A stretch of DNA of 64,000 nucleotides, from contig JANREX010000039.1 in NCBI GenBank assembly GCA_030758115.1, positions 1 to 64,000 on the forward strand, given 5' to 3'. Numbering within the stretch: position 1 is the first letter of the stretch; each line of letters opens with the position of its first letter. Both the position numbers and the translations under genes were made by a program. Positions 10,998 to 18,786 of this stretch are shown here, piece by piece. The notes beneath the pieces are model-generated. The model was not told the DNA's origin. It saw nothing but the letters and a program-made list of their open reading frames with translations, and made no database searches. Origin of the DNA: Paracoccaceae bacterium (GTDB taxonomy: Bacteria > Pseudomonadota > Alphaproteobacteria > Rhodobacterales > Rhodobacteraceae).

Positions 10998-12230
10998 TCA
11001 AGGTTGCGACAACGGTAAACCGGTGGCCTCCCGCGCCAGCCGTCCGGCCAGCCCCGCCAGAACGGAGGCAACTGCGAAATAAAGCGCGATCCCGATGCTT
11101 TGGGCCGGAAAGTCTATGCCAAGGTCGATCAGCGTGCCGGTCAGCGCGGGGCCCAGCGCAGTGCCAAGCACCATGATCGCGGCCATCATCGCACGGATCG
11201 CGCCCAGGTGGCGGGTGCCGTAAGCCTCGGCCCAGAAGGTCGCCATCAGGGTGACATGCATGCCCACACCGGCGCCCATCAACACGATGGACAGCGCGCC
11301 CGCGCCGACGCTGCCCGCCAGCCAGAACCCCAGATAGCCCAAGGCCAGCGGCATAAGGTACACCCCGGCCAGGCGCGTGCTGCCGAAGCGGTCGACCAGC
11401 CCGCCGGACAGCAGCATGAAGCCGACGCTTGTCGCCGTGAACAGCGGGAACAAGGCCACCAGCGTGACATGCCCCCAGCCCTTGGCCTCGGCCAGATGGA
11501 CCTGCTGAAAGAAAAAGGCCGTATTCCAGGCAGCAGGCCCCATCAGCGCGGGCAGCATCAGCCAGAACACCGGATGGCGCAGCACATCGGCACGGGTCCA
11601 CATCCGCCCGCCGATCCCCGTGGCCCCTGCGGCGGCGGCAAAGGATTGCGGGGTGCGTTCCTGCCGCAGCAGCGCCCAGAGCACGGGCACCAGCGCCAGC
11701 AAGGCACAGGCCGCCACAAGCCAGAGGTTGCGCCAGTCGCCAAGGGTCAGCGCTGCGGCAAAGAGGATCGGCAGCATCGCCTCGCCCAGCGCCACGCCCA
11801 GCCCCGCCACGGACACGGCGCGCCCGCGCGTCGCCACGAACCAGCGCGCCATGGCCACCATCGCGGTATGGCCCATCAGACCCTGACCGAAAAGCCGCAG
11901 CAGGAAGATCACGATGACCAGCATCCAGACTTCGGTGGCATGGGCCATGGCGACGGCGGCGCAGGCCAGCCCTACCAGAATACCCAGCCCGATATGTCGC
12001 ACGCGGAAACGATCCGTCAGCCCGCCCGCCAGCAGCATGACCGCCGCCGATCCCATGGTCGCGGCCGCATAGACCGCGCCCCAGGCACCATGGCTCAGCC
12101 CGAAGGCGCCGCGGATCTCGCTGGCGAAAACCGAGATGAAGAAGGTCTGCCCGAAACTCGATGCGAATGTCAGCAGAAAGCCCGCAGCAAGCCAGCGGGC
12201 ATTCTCGCGCAGAAAATCAAGGAAAGTCAC
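10998..12230 (-). CDS. MFS transporter
   Basis: 410 residues with twelve predicted membrane helices. The loop 2–3 signature of the major facilitator superfamily is present as GGLTDRFRVRHIG and is echoed in the second half as GGLVDRFGSTRLAG. The N-terminal ATFASSFGQTFFISVF-type helix (TFASSFGQTFFISVF) resembles uncharacterised MFS carriers of the monocarboxylate/oxalate-like groups. The substrate cannot be read. It starts the minus-strand run ahead of chrA and the ligase/dehydrogenase block, so it could import an acid for them, but that is a guess from position. Confidence 0.85.
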   Translation of the reverse strand: MTFLDFLRENARWLAAGFLLTFASSFGQTFFISVFASEIRGAFGLSHGAWGAVYAAATMGSAAVMLLAGGLTDRFRVRHIGLGILVGLACAAVAMAHATEVWMLVIVIFLLRLFGQGLMGHTAMVAMARWFVATRGRAVSVAGLGVALGEAMLPILFAAALTLGDWRNLWLVAACALLALVPVLWALLRQERTPQSFAAAAGATGIGGRMWTRADVLRHPVFWLMLPALMGPAAWNTAFFFQQVHLAEAKGWGHVTLVALFPLFTATSVGFMLLSGGLVDRFGSTRLAGVYLMPLALGYLGFWLAGSVGAGALSIVLMGAGVGMHVTLMATFWAEAYGTRHLGAIRAMMAAIMVLGTALGPALTGTLIDLGIDFPAQSIGIALYFAVASVLAGLAGRLAREATGLPLSQP

Positions 12231-12313
12231 AGGCCCGCCCTTTCAAAGCGCCCCGGAGCATGGGGGCGCTGCCGCACGGGACCACCGGCGCCCCGGCCGT
12301 GCCCGTCCTTTTG

Positions 12314-13168
12314 TCACCGCATCAGAATGATCGGCACCTTGCAAGAGCGGATCATCGCGGTGGTGGTCGAGCCGATGATCAGGCTGCGGATGCGGCTGTG
12401 CCCATAGGCCCCCATGACCAGCATGTCGAACTGTGCATCTTCGACCAGTTTGCCCAGCGCTGTTTCCGGCTGCCCCGGCAGGATCGACGTTTCCGCCGCA
12501 AGGCCTGCGGCCCGCAGCAGGGCCCTGGCATCCTCCAGCCCCTTTTTCACACCGGCCGTCGCGGCACCCACGGTCACCACGTGCAGATCCAGCCCCTGGA
12601 ACAGGGGGCTGCGCGCGATGTGATCCACCGCCTTCATCGCCGAATTGCCGCCGTCATAGGCCACAAGCACCTTGCGGATCGGCCTGAAGGCGCGCGAGGC
12701 CACGAAAACCGGTTTGTGGCTGGCGCGCACGATGCGTTCAAGGTTCGAGCCCAGATGGCCTTGCGCGAAATCCGCGGCCTCGCCCCGCTTGCCGATCAGG
12801 ATCACGCGGGCGTCGCCCTCGACCTCGGCCACTGCCTCGACGATGTCGCCGTGACGCAGGCGGGTGGACACATCACTCACCCCGTCCCTTTCCACGATGG
12901 CACGGGCATCATCCAGGATGGCACGGCCACGGTGGCTGATCAGTTTCGCACGCTGCGCGTCAAGTGCGGCCAGCTCCTCCAGCAGCGCGGTGCGCGCACC
13001 CAGCTTGATCGAACCGGACAGGTCATTCTGCGCGGGGGCCTCGCGCCGACCCAGCACATGGATCAATTCCACAGGCGCGGATGTCCGGCCCGCGATCCAG
13101 GCCGCATGGTCGCACACGCTTTCGGAATAGATCGAGCCGTCCACCAGCGCGATGATCTTGTCTGTCAT
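12314..13168 (-). CDS. Tandem universal stress protein (UspA domains)
   Basis: 284 residues holding two Usp folds in tandem, about 1–145 and 150–284. The second domain keeps the nucleotide-binding signature GAYGHSRIRSLIIGSTT near the C-terminus, and the first has the related IGKRGEAADFAQGHLGSN. The start at 13168 is set by GGGAGGCG just upstream; a frame extension of five residues is ignored. It lies 11 bases after the stop of the SulP transporter gene, so the two are probably one transcript. Usp partners of SulP carriers occur often, with a role in controlling transport or stress survival that is not settled. Confidence 0.9.
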   Translation of the reverse strand: MTDKIIALVDGSIYSESVCDHAAWIAGRTSAPVELIHVLGRREAPAQNDLSGSIKLGARTALLEELAALDAQRAKLISHRGRAILDDARAIVERDGVSDVSTRLRHGDIVEAVAEVEGDARVILIGKRGEAADFAQGHLGSNLERIVRASHKPVFVASRAFRPIRKVLVAYDGGNSAMKAVDHIARSPLFQGLDLHVVTVGAATAGVKKGLEDARALLRAAGLAAETSILPGQPETALGKLVEDAQFDMLVMGAYGHSRIRSLIIGSTTTAMIRSCKVPIILMR

Positions 13169-13179
13169 GTTCGCCTCCC

Positions 13180-14670
13180 TCAATGCGCCATCAGCTTGTC
13201 CGTCGCACCGGGCTTGTCATGCAGGGCAAGCTTGTCGACGATGGTTTCAGAGGCTTCGTTCATGCCGACAATCTCGACCTCGGCCCCGTCGCGGCGGAAC
13301 TTGAGCACGGCCATGTCCAGCGCCTGCACGCTGGAAATATCCCAGATATGCGCGCGGCTGACATCAATGACGACGCGCTCCAGCGCCTCGCGGAAGTCGA
13401 AGGCGTTCATGAAATCCTCGACCGATCCGTAGAACAGCTGCCCCTCGACCACGTAAGTGCGTTCGGTTCCATCGCGCGAAATGCGCGATGTCACCTTGAA
13501 CAGCTGCGCGATCTTGCCGGCAAAGAAGATGCCCGACAACAGCACGCCCACCAGCACACCGATGGCCAGGTTATGCGTGTAGACCACCGTCACGACCGTC
13601 GCGACCATGACGATCGACGAGGATCGCGGATGCGTGCGCAGAGACGTGATCGATGACCATGAGAATGTCCCGACAGAGACCATGATCATGATTGCGACCA
13701 GTGCGGCCATCGGGATGATGCTGACCAGATCGCCAAGCCCAACCACGAGGATCAGCAGGAATACCCCGGCCACGAAGGACGACAGCCGCCCTCGGCCGCC
13801 TGATTTGACGTTGATGATCGACTGGCCGATCATGGCGCAGCCCGCCATCCCGCCGATGAAGCCGGTCGCGGTATTGGCCAGGCCCTGACCGATGCATTCC
13901 TGGGTACGGCTGGATTTCGTATCCGTCAGATCGTCCACGATGTTCTGGGTCATCAGGCTTTCCAGAAGCCCCACGACCGCAACCGCGATCGAATAGGGCA
14001 GGATGATCATCAGCGTCTCAAGCGTCAGCGGGATGTCCGGGATCAGGAAAACGGGCAGCGTGTCGGGCAATGCGCCCATGTCGCCCACGGTGCGCACATC
14101 CATGCCCAGCGCCCAGACCAGCGCGGTCAGCACCAGGATCGTCACCAGCGGCGAGGGGATCGCGCGGGTCAGCAGCGGGAACAGATAGATGATCGCAAGG
14201 CCAGCCGCGACAAGCGGATAGGTGATCCATGGCACCGCGCGCGGATCCAGCTCGGGCAGTTGCGCCATGAAGATCAGGATCGCCAGCGCATTGACGAAGC
14301 CCGTCATCACGGATTTCGACACGTAGCGCATCACGAAGCCAAGCCTCAGAATCCCCGCCCCGATCTGGATCAGGCCGGCCAGCACCGTCGCCGCCAGCAG
14401 GTATTCCAGCCCGTAATCGCGCACCAGCGTGACCATCAGAACGGCCGTCGCCGCCGTCGCGGCCGAGATCATGCCGGGCCGCCCGCCGGTGATCGCGGTG
14501 ATCACGGCAATCGAAAAACTGGCATAGAGCCCGATCTTCGGGTCCACGCCCGCGATGATCGAAAAGGCGATGGCCTCGGGGATGAGGGCCAGTGCCACGA
14601 CAAGCCCTGACAGAAGGTCAGCGCGGATATTGCCCGTCCACTGCCGGCGATAGGCATCCAATGATATCAT
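13180..14670 (-). CDS. SulP family anion transporter with STAS domain
   Basis: 496 residues: about ten to twelve transmembrane helices (residues 15–390), then a cytoplasmic STAS domain (about 400–485, [19 protein letters not shown]). The first helices carry [25 protein letters not shown], the SulP signature region. Members move sulfate, bicarbonate, molybdate or dicarboxylates. It lies downstream of the cyanase gene on the same strand but beyond a good terminator, so it probably has its own promoter. Because cyanase consumes bicarbonate, a bicarbonate role is attractive, but sulfate remains equally possible from sequence alone. Confidence 0.9.
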   Translation of the reverse strand: MISLDAYRRQWTGNIRADLLSGLVVALALIPEAIAFSIIAGVDPKIGLYASFSIAVITAITGGRPGMISAATAATAVLMVTLVRDYGLEYLLAATVLAGLIQIGAGILRLGFVMRYVSKSVMTGFVNALAILIFMAQLPELDPRAVPWITYPLVAAGLAIIYLFPLLTRAIPSPLVTILVLTALVWALGMDVRTVGDMGALPDTLPVFLIPDIPLTLETLMIILPYSIAVAVVGLLESLMTQNIVDDLTDTKSSRTQECIGQGLANTATGFIGGMAGCAMIGQSIINVKSGGRGRLSSFVAGVFLLILVVGLGDLVSIIPMAALVAIMIMVSVGTFSWSSITSLRTHPRSSSIVMVATVVTVVYTHNLAIGVLVGVLLSGIFFAGKIAQLFKVTSRISRDGTERTYVVEGQLFYGSVEDFMNAFDFREALERVVIDVSRAHIWDISSVQALDMAVLKFRRDGAEVEIVGMNEASETIVDKLALHDKPGATDKLMAH

Positions 14671-14902
14671 TCAGCTTACATTCGCGCCCGGTCTGGCCCT
14701 TGTGCAAAGGCGTGGCGCGGTCCCTGTCTTGCGTTGTCCAGCGGATCGGCGGCTGGAAGAGCCACCCGGCGCCTGTGCTCCGGGTCCATGTTCGTGCCTG
14801 TCCCCGTAACCGCTGACGGCGGGAAAGCCAAGGCGCGCCCCTCGGAAAAAGCCATATCGGCGTCTGTTGCGCTGCTGAACGGTCTGCGCATATGCCCGGT
14901 GC

Positions 14903-14948
14903 AAAAAAGAAAGGCGCCGGCCATGACCCATCGGCCACGCCCGGCGCC
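14903..14948 (-). terminator. Rho-independent terminator after cynS
   Basis: On the minus strand an 8-bp stem GGCGCCGG/CCGGCGCC (arms at 14941–14948 and 14913–14920) is followed at once by TTTCTTTTTT (14903–14912). It begins 16 bases past the cynS stop and should end the cyanate transcript before sulP. Confidence 0.85.
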
Positions 14949-14964
14949 CCAAGCCTTCAGCCGA

Positions 14965-15435
14965 TTACCAGCTGTTGTAGCCCAGGAACTTGCCCGACAT
15001 CTCGACCTTGACGCGGTCACCCTTGGGATTGGCGACGCGGGTGATCTTCATGTCGAAATCGATGGCGGACATGATGCCATCGCCGAATTCTTCCTGGATC
15101 AGCGCCTTCATCGTGGGGCCATAGACGCCCACGATTTCGTAAAGGCGGTAGATGCAGGGATCGGTCGGCACGGCCTGCTCCCAGATCTTGGTGGGATATT
15201 CCTCCAGCACGGATGCCGCCTCGGCGGGCAGGTCCAGCAGGGCGACCAGCGCCTCGGCCTTGGCCTTGGGCATGGCGTTCATGCCCATGCAGGCGGAATG
15301 GGTCCAGACCGGGGACATGCCGATGCCCGATGCGATCTCTTCCCACTTCATCCCGGATTTCTTCTTGGCGATCAGGATGAGCGTGGTCACGTCTTCCTTG
15401 GTCATCAGTGCGGGCATGTCCAGATTGTCCTTCAT
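14965..15435 (-). CDS. cynS: Cyanate hydratase (cyanase)
   Basis: 156 residues, the family's normal length. It has the N-terminal helix-turn-helix-like domain and the C-terminal catalytic domain ending GKFLGYNSW. The active-site triad known from the E. coli enzyme (Arg96, Glu99, Ser122) is present one position along as R97, E100 and S123 in CIYRLYEIVG and GIMSAIDF. The enzyme turns cyanate plus bicarbonate into ammonia and carbon dioxide via carbamate. It is the last gene of the block encoding a cyanate/nitrate-type ABC importer and is followed by a terminator, so cyanate is the probable cargo of that importer. Confidence 0.97.
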   Translation of the reverse strand: MKDNLDMPALMTKEDVTTLILIAKKKSGMKWEEIASGIGMSPVWTHSACMGMNAMPKAKAEALVALLDLPAEAASVLEEYPTKIWEQAVPTDPCIYRLYEIVGVYGPTMKALIQEEFGDGIMSAIDFDMKITRVANPKGDRVKVEMSGKFLGYNSW

Positions 15436-15465
15436 GTCGTCCTCCAGTTATTCAATGTGTCGCTA

Positions 15466-16368
15466 TCAGGTGTTCACGGCCCGAAGCCGAGGCTCGGGGG
15501 TGGGTTCATCGGCGGCATCGGTCAGGTCGATGCGCACGGTTTCAGGGCTTTGCGTTGCGCCATCCGAGGCCTGTCCGGCCAGTTCCTTCGACCGCTTGCC
15601 CAGGAATTGCACCAGGTGGTTGCGGATCGCATAGTAGTTGGGATGCTCGACGATGGCGGTCCGGTTGCGCGGGCGCGGGATCGTGATCTCGACGGACTCC
15701 GCCACGCGGGCGAAGGGGCCGTTGGTCATCAGCAGGATACGGTCGGCCAGCAGGATCGCCTCGTCGATGTCATGGGTGATCATGAAGACGGTCTGGCCGG
15801 AATCGCCCCAGATCTTCAGCAGCTCGTCCTGGATCGTGCCCCGCGTCAGCGCATCCAGCGCACCGAAGGGTTCATCCAGCAGCAAAAGCTTGGGATGGTT
15901 GGCGAAGGCCCGCGCGATGGAGACACGCTGGCGCATCCCGCCCGACAGCTGGCTGGGCTTGCGATGGATCACATCGCCCTCAAGCCCGACCATGGCAAGA
16001 TATTTGCGCGAATGCTCCAGCACCTCGGCCTTGGACCATTCGGGATGGCGCGCCGCCACCCCGAAGCTGACGTTCTTGAGCGTGCTCAACCACGGCAGAA
16101 GCGAGTAGTTCTGGAAGACCACGCCACGGTCCAGGCTGGGGCCGGATACTTCGCGCCCATCCATGACCACCACGCCGCTGGTCGGTTCGGCCAGACCGGC
16201 AAGGATGTTCATGATCGTGGACTTGCCACAGCCGGAATGGCCCAGGATGCAGACGAATTCGCCCTTTTCCACCCCGAAGGTCGCATTCTCGAAGACGGTC
16301 ATGGTGCCGCCCTGCCCGTCCGGGTAGGTCTGGGTCAGGTTTTCGATCGACAGAAACGGTTTTGTCAT
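15466..16368 (-). CDS. cynD: Cyanate (nitrate/taurine-type) ABC transporter ATP-binding protein
   Basis: 300 residues. Walker A GHSGCGKST, signature LSGGMRQRVSIARA and Walker B LLLLDEPFGALD are all intact, followed by the switch histidine in ITHD. It belongs to the NrtD/SsuB/TauB group that pairs with single-permease importers. A tail of about 60 residues after the conserved domain is Asp/Glu/Pro-rich and not needed for ATP hydrolysis. It sits 12 bases after the permease gene and 30 before cynS. The cyanate assignment comes from cynS; nitrate or another nitrogen compound could also be carried. Confidence 0.88.
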   Translation of the reverse strand: MTKPFLSIENLTQTYPDGQGGTMTVFENATFGVEKGEFVCILGHSGCGKSTIMNILAGLAEPTSGVVVMDGREVSGPSLDRGVVFQNYSLLPWLSTLKNVSFGVAARHPEWSKAEVLEHSRKYLAMVGLEGDVIHRKPSQLSGGMRQRVSIARAFANHPKLLLLDEPFGALDALTRGTIQDELLKIWGDSGQTVFMITHDIDEAILLADRILLMTNGPFARVAESVEITIPRPRNRTAIVEHPNYYAIRNHLVQFLGKRSKELAGQASDGATQSPETVRIDLTDAADEPTPEPRLRAVNT

Positions 16369-16380
16369 CGGGAACTCTCC

Positions 16381-17214
16381 TTATTCCGCATAGGCCACGG
16401 CACGCTGAAGCGAGGCGAAAGCCGCATCCAGCATCATGCCGACGACACCGATCATCAGGATCGAGAAGATGACCGAGGTCAGGTCGAGGTTGTTCCACTC
16501 GTTCCAGACGTAGTAGCCGATGCCGGTGCCCCCCACGAGCATCTCGGCCGCGACGATCACCAGCCAGGCGATGCCGATCGAGATCCGCATCCCCGTGACG
16601 ATGGTGGGGGCGGCAGCGGGCAGGATCACCGTGAAGGCCGTCTTGAGATGCCCCAACTCATGGGTGCGGGCGACATTGACCCAGTCCTGCCTGACACCGG
16701 CCACACCGAAGGCCGTGTTGATCAGCATGGGCCAGATCGAACAGATGAAGATCACGAAGATCGCGCTCGCTTCGCTGTCCTGGATGATGAAGAGGGCCAA
16801 AGGCATCCATGCCAGCGGCGAGATCGGCCGCAGCACCTGGATGAACGGGTTCAGCGCCTTGTAGGCCACGGGCGACATGCCGATCAGGAAGCCCAGCGGA
16901 ATGGCGACCACGGCGGCCATCAGGTAGCCCGACAGCACACGGTAGATCGAATAACCGATCTGGATGCCGATGCCCTTGTCGTTGGGACCGGCGTCATAGA
17001 AGGGGTTCGACAGTTCTTGCCAGGCCTTGGCGATCACCTGGCTGGGGGGCGGCACGCCGGCCTTGGGCACACCGCCGCCGGTCAGACGCTCGTATTCGGT
17101 CAACTCGCCCACCGCTTTCTGGGCGGGAATGGCGGCCTCCCATGCAAGAAGGCCGACAACAAGCATGACCACCGATAGCAGCAAGGCACGCTGGTTCAGT
17201 GACAGGGATGGCAT
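16381..17214 (-). CDS. cynB: Cyanate (nitrate-type) ABC transporter permease
   Basis: 277 residues with about six membrane segments and the permease EAA loop VARTHELGHLKTAFTVILPAA, where the ATPase docks. The nearest groups are NrtB, CmpB and CynB permeases. It starts 3 bases after the stop of the substrate-binding protein gene, so the two are translated together. The first helix is a single N-terminal segment (LLLSVVMLVVGLLAWEAAI), followed by a periplasmic stretch containing the KAWQELSNPFYD region typical of the NrtB branch. Confidence 0.88.
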   Translation of the reverse strand: MPSLSLNQRALLLSVVMLVVGLLAWEAAIPAQKAVGELTEYERLTGGGVPKAGVPPPSQVIAKAWQELSNPFYDAGPNDKGIGIQIGYSIYRVLSGYLMAAVVAIPLGFLIGMSPVAYKALNPFIQVLRPISPLAWMPLALFIIQDSEASAIFVIFICSIWPMLINTAFGVAGVRQDWVNVARTHELGHLKTAFTVILPAAAPTIVTGMRISIGIAWLVIVAAEMLVGGTGIGYYVWNEWNNLDLTSVIFSILMIGVVGMMLDAAFASLQRAVAYAE

Positions 17215-17217
17215 GGA

Positions 17218-18594
17218 TCAGCCCCTCCCGATCGCGAAGCTTTTGACATAGGCTTCGGGCTGTGCGGGATCGAAGGTCTTGCCCATGATCACATGGGATT
17301 TGTAGGTCACATCCGGTGCGGCATAGCCCAGATCGTTCATCACCTTCTTGGCGTCGGCCGCCAGATAGACCTGTTCGGCCACCGCCTTGTAGTCGATGTC
17401 GTTCTCGATATAGCCCCAGCGCTTCATCTGCGTCAGGATCCAGACCCCCATCGAATGCCAGGGGAAGGGATCGAAATCGATCCGGTCGGGCACGTTCTTC
17501 ACCTCGCCCAGGCCGTCGGCATAGATGCCTGTCAGCACCTGCTCGATCACCTCGACCGGCTGGTTGAGGTAGTTGGTGGGCGCGATCGCGGCCGAAATCT
17601 CTTTCCGGTTTTCCGGGTTCGAGGCGTATTGCGTGGCGTCGATGATCGACTTGAGCAGCGCGCCATAGGTGTTTGGCAGCTGTTCGGCAAAGGACAGGGG
17701 TGCGGCGAAGGCGCAGCAGGGATGCCCGTCCCAGATTTCCTTGGTCAGCATGTGGATGAAACCGATGCCTTCCCAGACCGCGCGCTGGTTGAACGGGTCG
17801 GGCGAGAGATAGCCGTCCAGGTTGCCTGCGCGCAGGTTGGCGACCATTTCCGGCGGCGGAACCACGCGGATCTGGATATCCTTGTCAGGGTCCAGGCCGA
17901 ATTCGGCCACGTAGTAGCGCAGAAGGAAGTTGTGCATCGAATATTCGAAAGGCACACCGAAGGTCATGCCCTTCCACATCGTGGGATCGCGCTTGTCGAG
18001 GTGCTGGTTCGACAGAACGATGGCCTGACCGTTGATGTTCTCGACCGCGGGCATGATGTAGGGCTGTGCGACCGATCCGGCCCCCAGCGTCATGGCCAGC
18101 GGCATCGGGGTCAGCATGTGGCTGGCGTCATATTCGCCCGACAGCGACTTGTCGCGCGCAACGGCCCAACCGGCCGTCTTGATGACGCTCGCGTTCAGGC
18201 CGTAACGCTCGTAAAAGCCCAGCGGCTGCGCCATGATGATCGGCGTGGCGCAGGTGATCGGCACGAAGCCGATGTTCAGATCGGTCTTTTCGGGCGTGCC
18301 CAGGTTGTCCAGGATCGCGGCCTTGGCCTTGTCGATCGGAAAGACCGAGGCCAGCGCCGCCGCGACGGTGCCACCACCCAGCATGCCCATGAACGACCGG
18401 CGCCCGATATCGCTGTGACCGAAGACCGAGCGCACGATCGCGCTTTCCACTGCGCGCTCCATCATCGCCTCCGAGGACATCACCTCGGTTGCGCGCTGAT
18501 GCTGTCCGGTCTTGCAGGTCTCGCACCCGCAGGCCGCGCCGTGACGCAGGTCGGAATTTTCGGAGAACGGGTTGCCCAGGCTTTTCATCGTCAT
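17218..18594 (-). CDS. cynA: Cyanate/nitrate ABC transporter substrate-binding protein with Tat leader
   Basis: 458 residues of the NrtA/CmpA/CynA family. A twin-arginine export signal, GRRSFMGMLGGGTVAAALAS, starts only at residue 64, preceded by a long leader that includes ACGCETC with cysteines 22, 24 and 27. The mature domain binds the ligand in the periplasm (VPITCATPIIMAQPLGFY, then PPPEMVANLRAGNLDGYLSPDPF). The start at 18594 has AGAGGA about eight bases upstream. It is the first gene of the cyanate run and is divergent from a regulator gene across a 192-base AT-rich region. Tat export suggests it folds before export; whether the Cys-rich leader binds a metal is unknown. Confidence 0.85.
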   Translation of the reverse strand: MTMKSLGNPFSENSDLRHGAACGCETCKTGQHQRATEVMSSEAMMERAVESAIVRSVFGHSDIGRRSFMGMLGGGTVAAALASVFPIDKAKAAILDNLGTPEKTDLNIGFVPITCATPIIMAQPLGFYERYGLNASVIKTAGWAVARDKSLSGEYDASHMLTPMPLAMTLGAGSVAQPYIMPAVENINGQAIVLSNQHLDKRDPTMWKGMTFGVPFEYSMHNFLLRYYVAEFGLDPDKDIQIRVVPPPEMVANLRAGNLDGYLSPDPFNQRAVWEGIGFIHMLTKEIWDGHPCCAFAAPLSFAEQLPNTYGALLKSIIDATQYASNPENRKEISAAIAPTNYLNQPVEVIEQVLTGIYADGLGEVKNVPDRIDFDPFPWHSMGVWILTQMKRWGYIENDIDYKAVAEQVYLAADAKKVMNDLGYAAPDVTYKSHVIMGKTFDPAQPEAYVKSFAIGRG

Positions 18595-18786
18595 GTCAGA
18601 TCCTCTCGGTCAAGTGTCGTTGCCTTATCATCGGACGGCAGCGACCTGTTGCGAAAGGGGTGCGCCTAAAATTTAGGCATTGTTTTTTATTAAACAATAG
18701 CAATGCGTTAACTTCGTATCTGCCTTACCTTAAATTACCATTTTTCGTAATTTACGATATTTCGTATTGATCTGCCGCACTGCAGC
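18595..18786. promoter_or_regulatory. AT-rich divergent control region between cynA and the regulator gene
   Basis: The region is clearly richer in A+T than its flanks. It holds three dyads: GCCTAAA/TTTAGGC around one A (18664–18678), ATTGTTT/AAACAAT with a 6-base spacer (18679–18685 and 18692–18698), and CGTAA/TTACG around one T (18746–18756), the last overlapping TACGA/TCGTA (18753–18766). These are candidate operators and promoters for both genes. I find no good GG-N10-GC sigma-54 promoter. Confidence 0.6.

Noticed and set aside
18595-18786. Sigma-54 promoter for the cyanate operon
   Set aside because: The closest match has 12 bases between GG and GC instead of 10; no acceptable -24/-12 pair was found on either strand.
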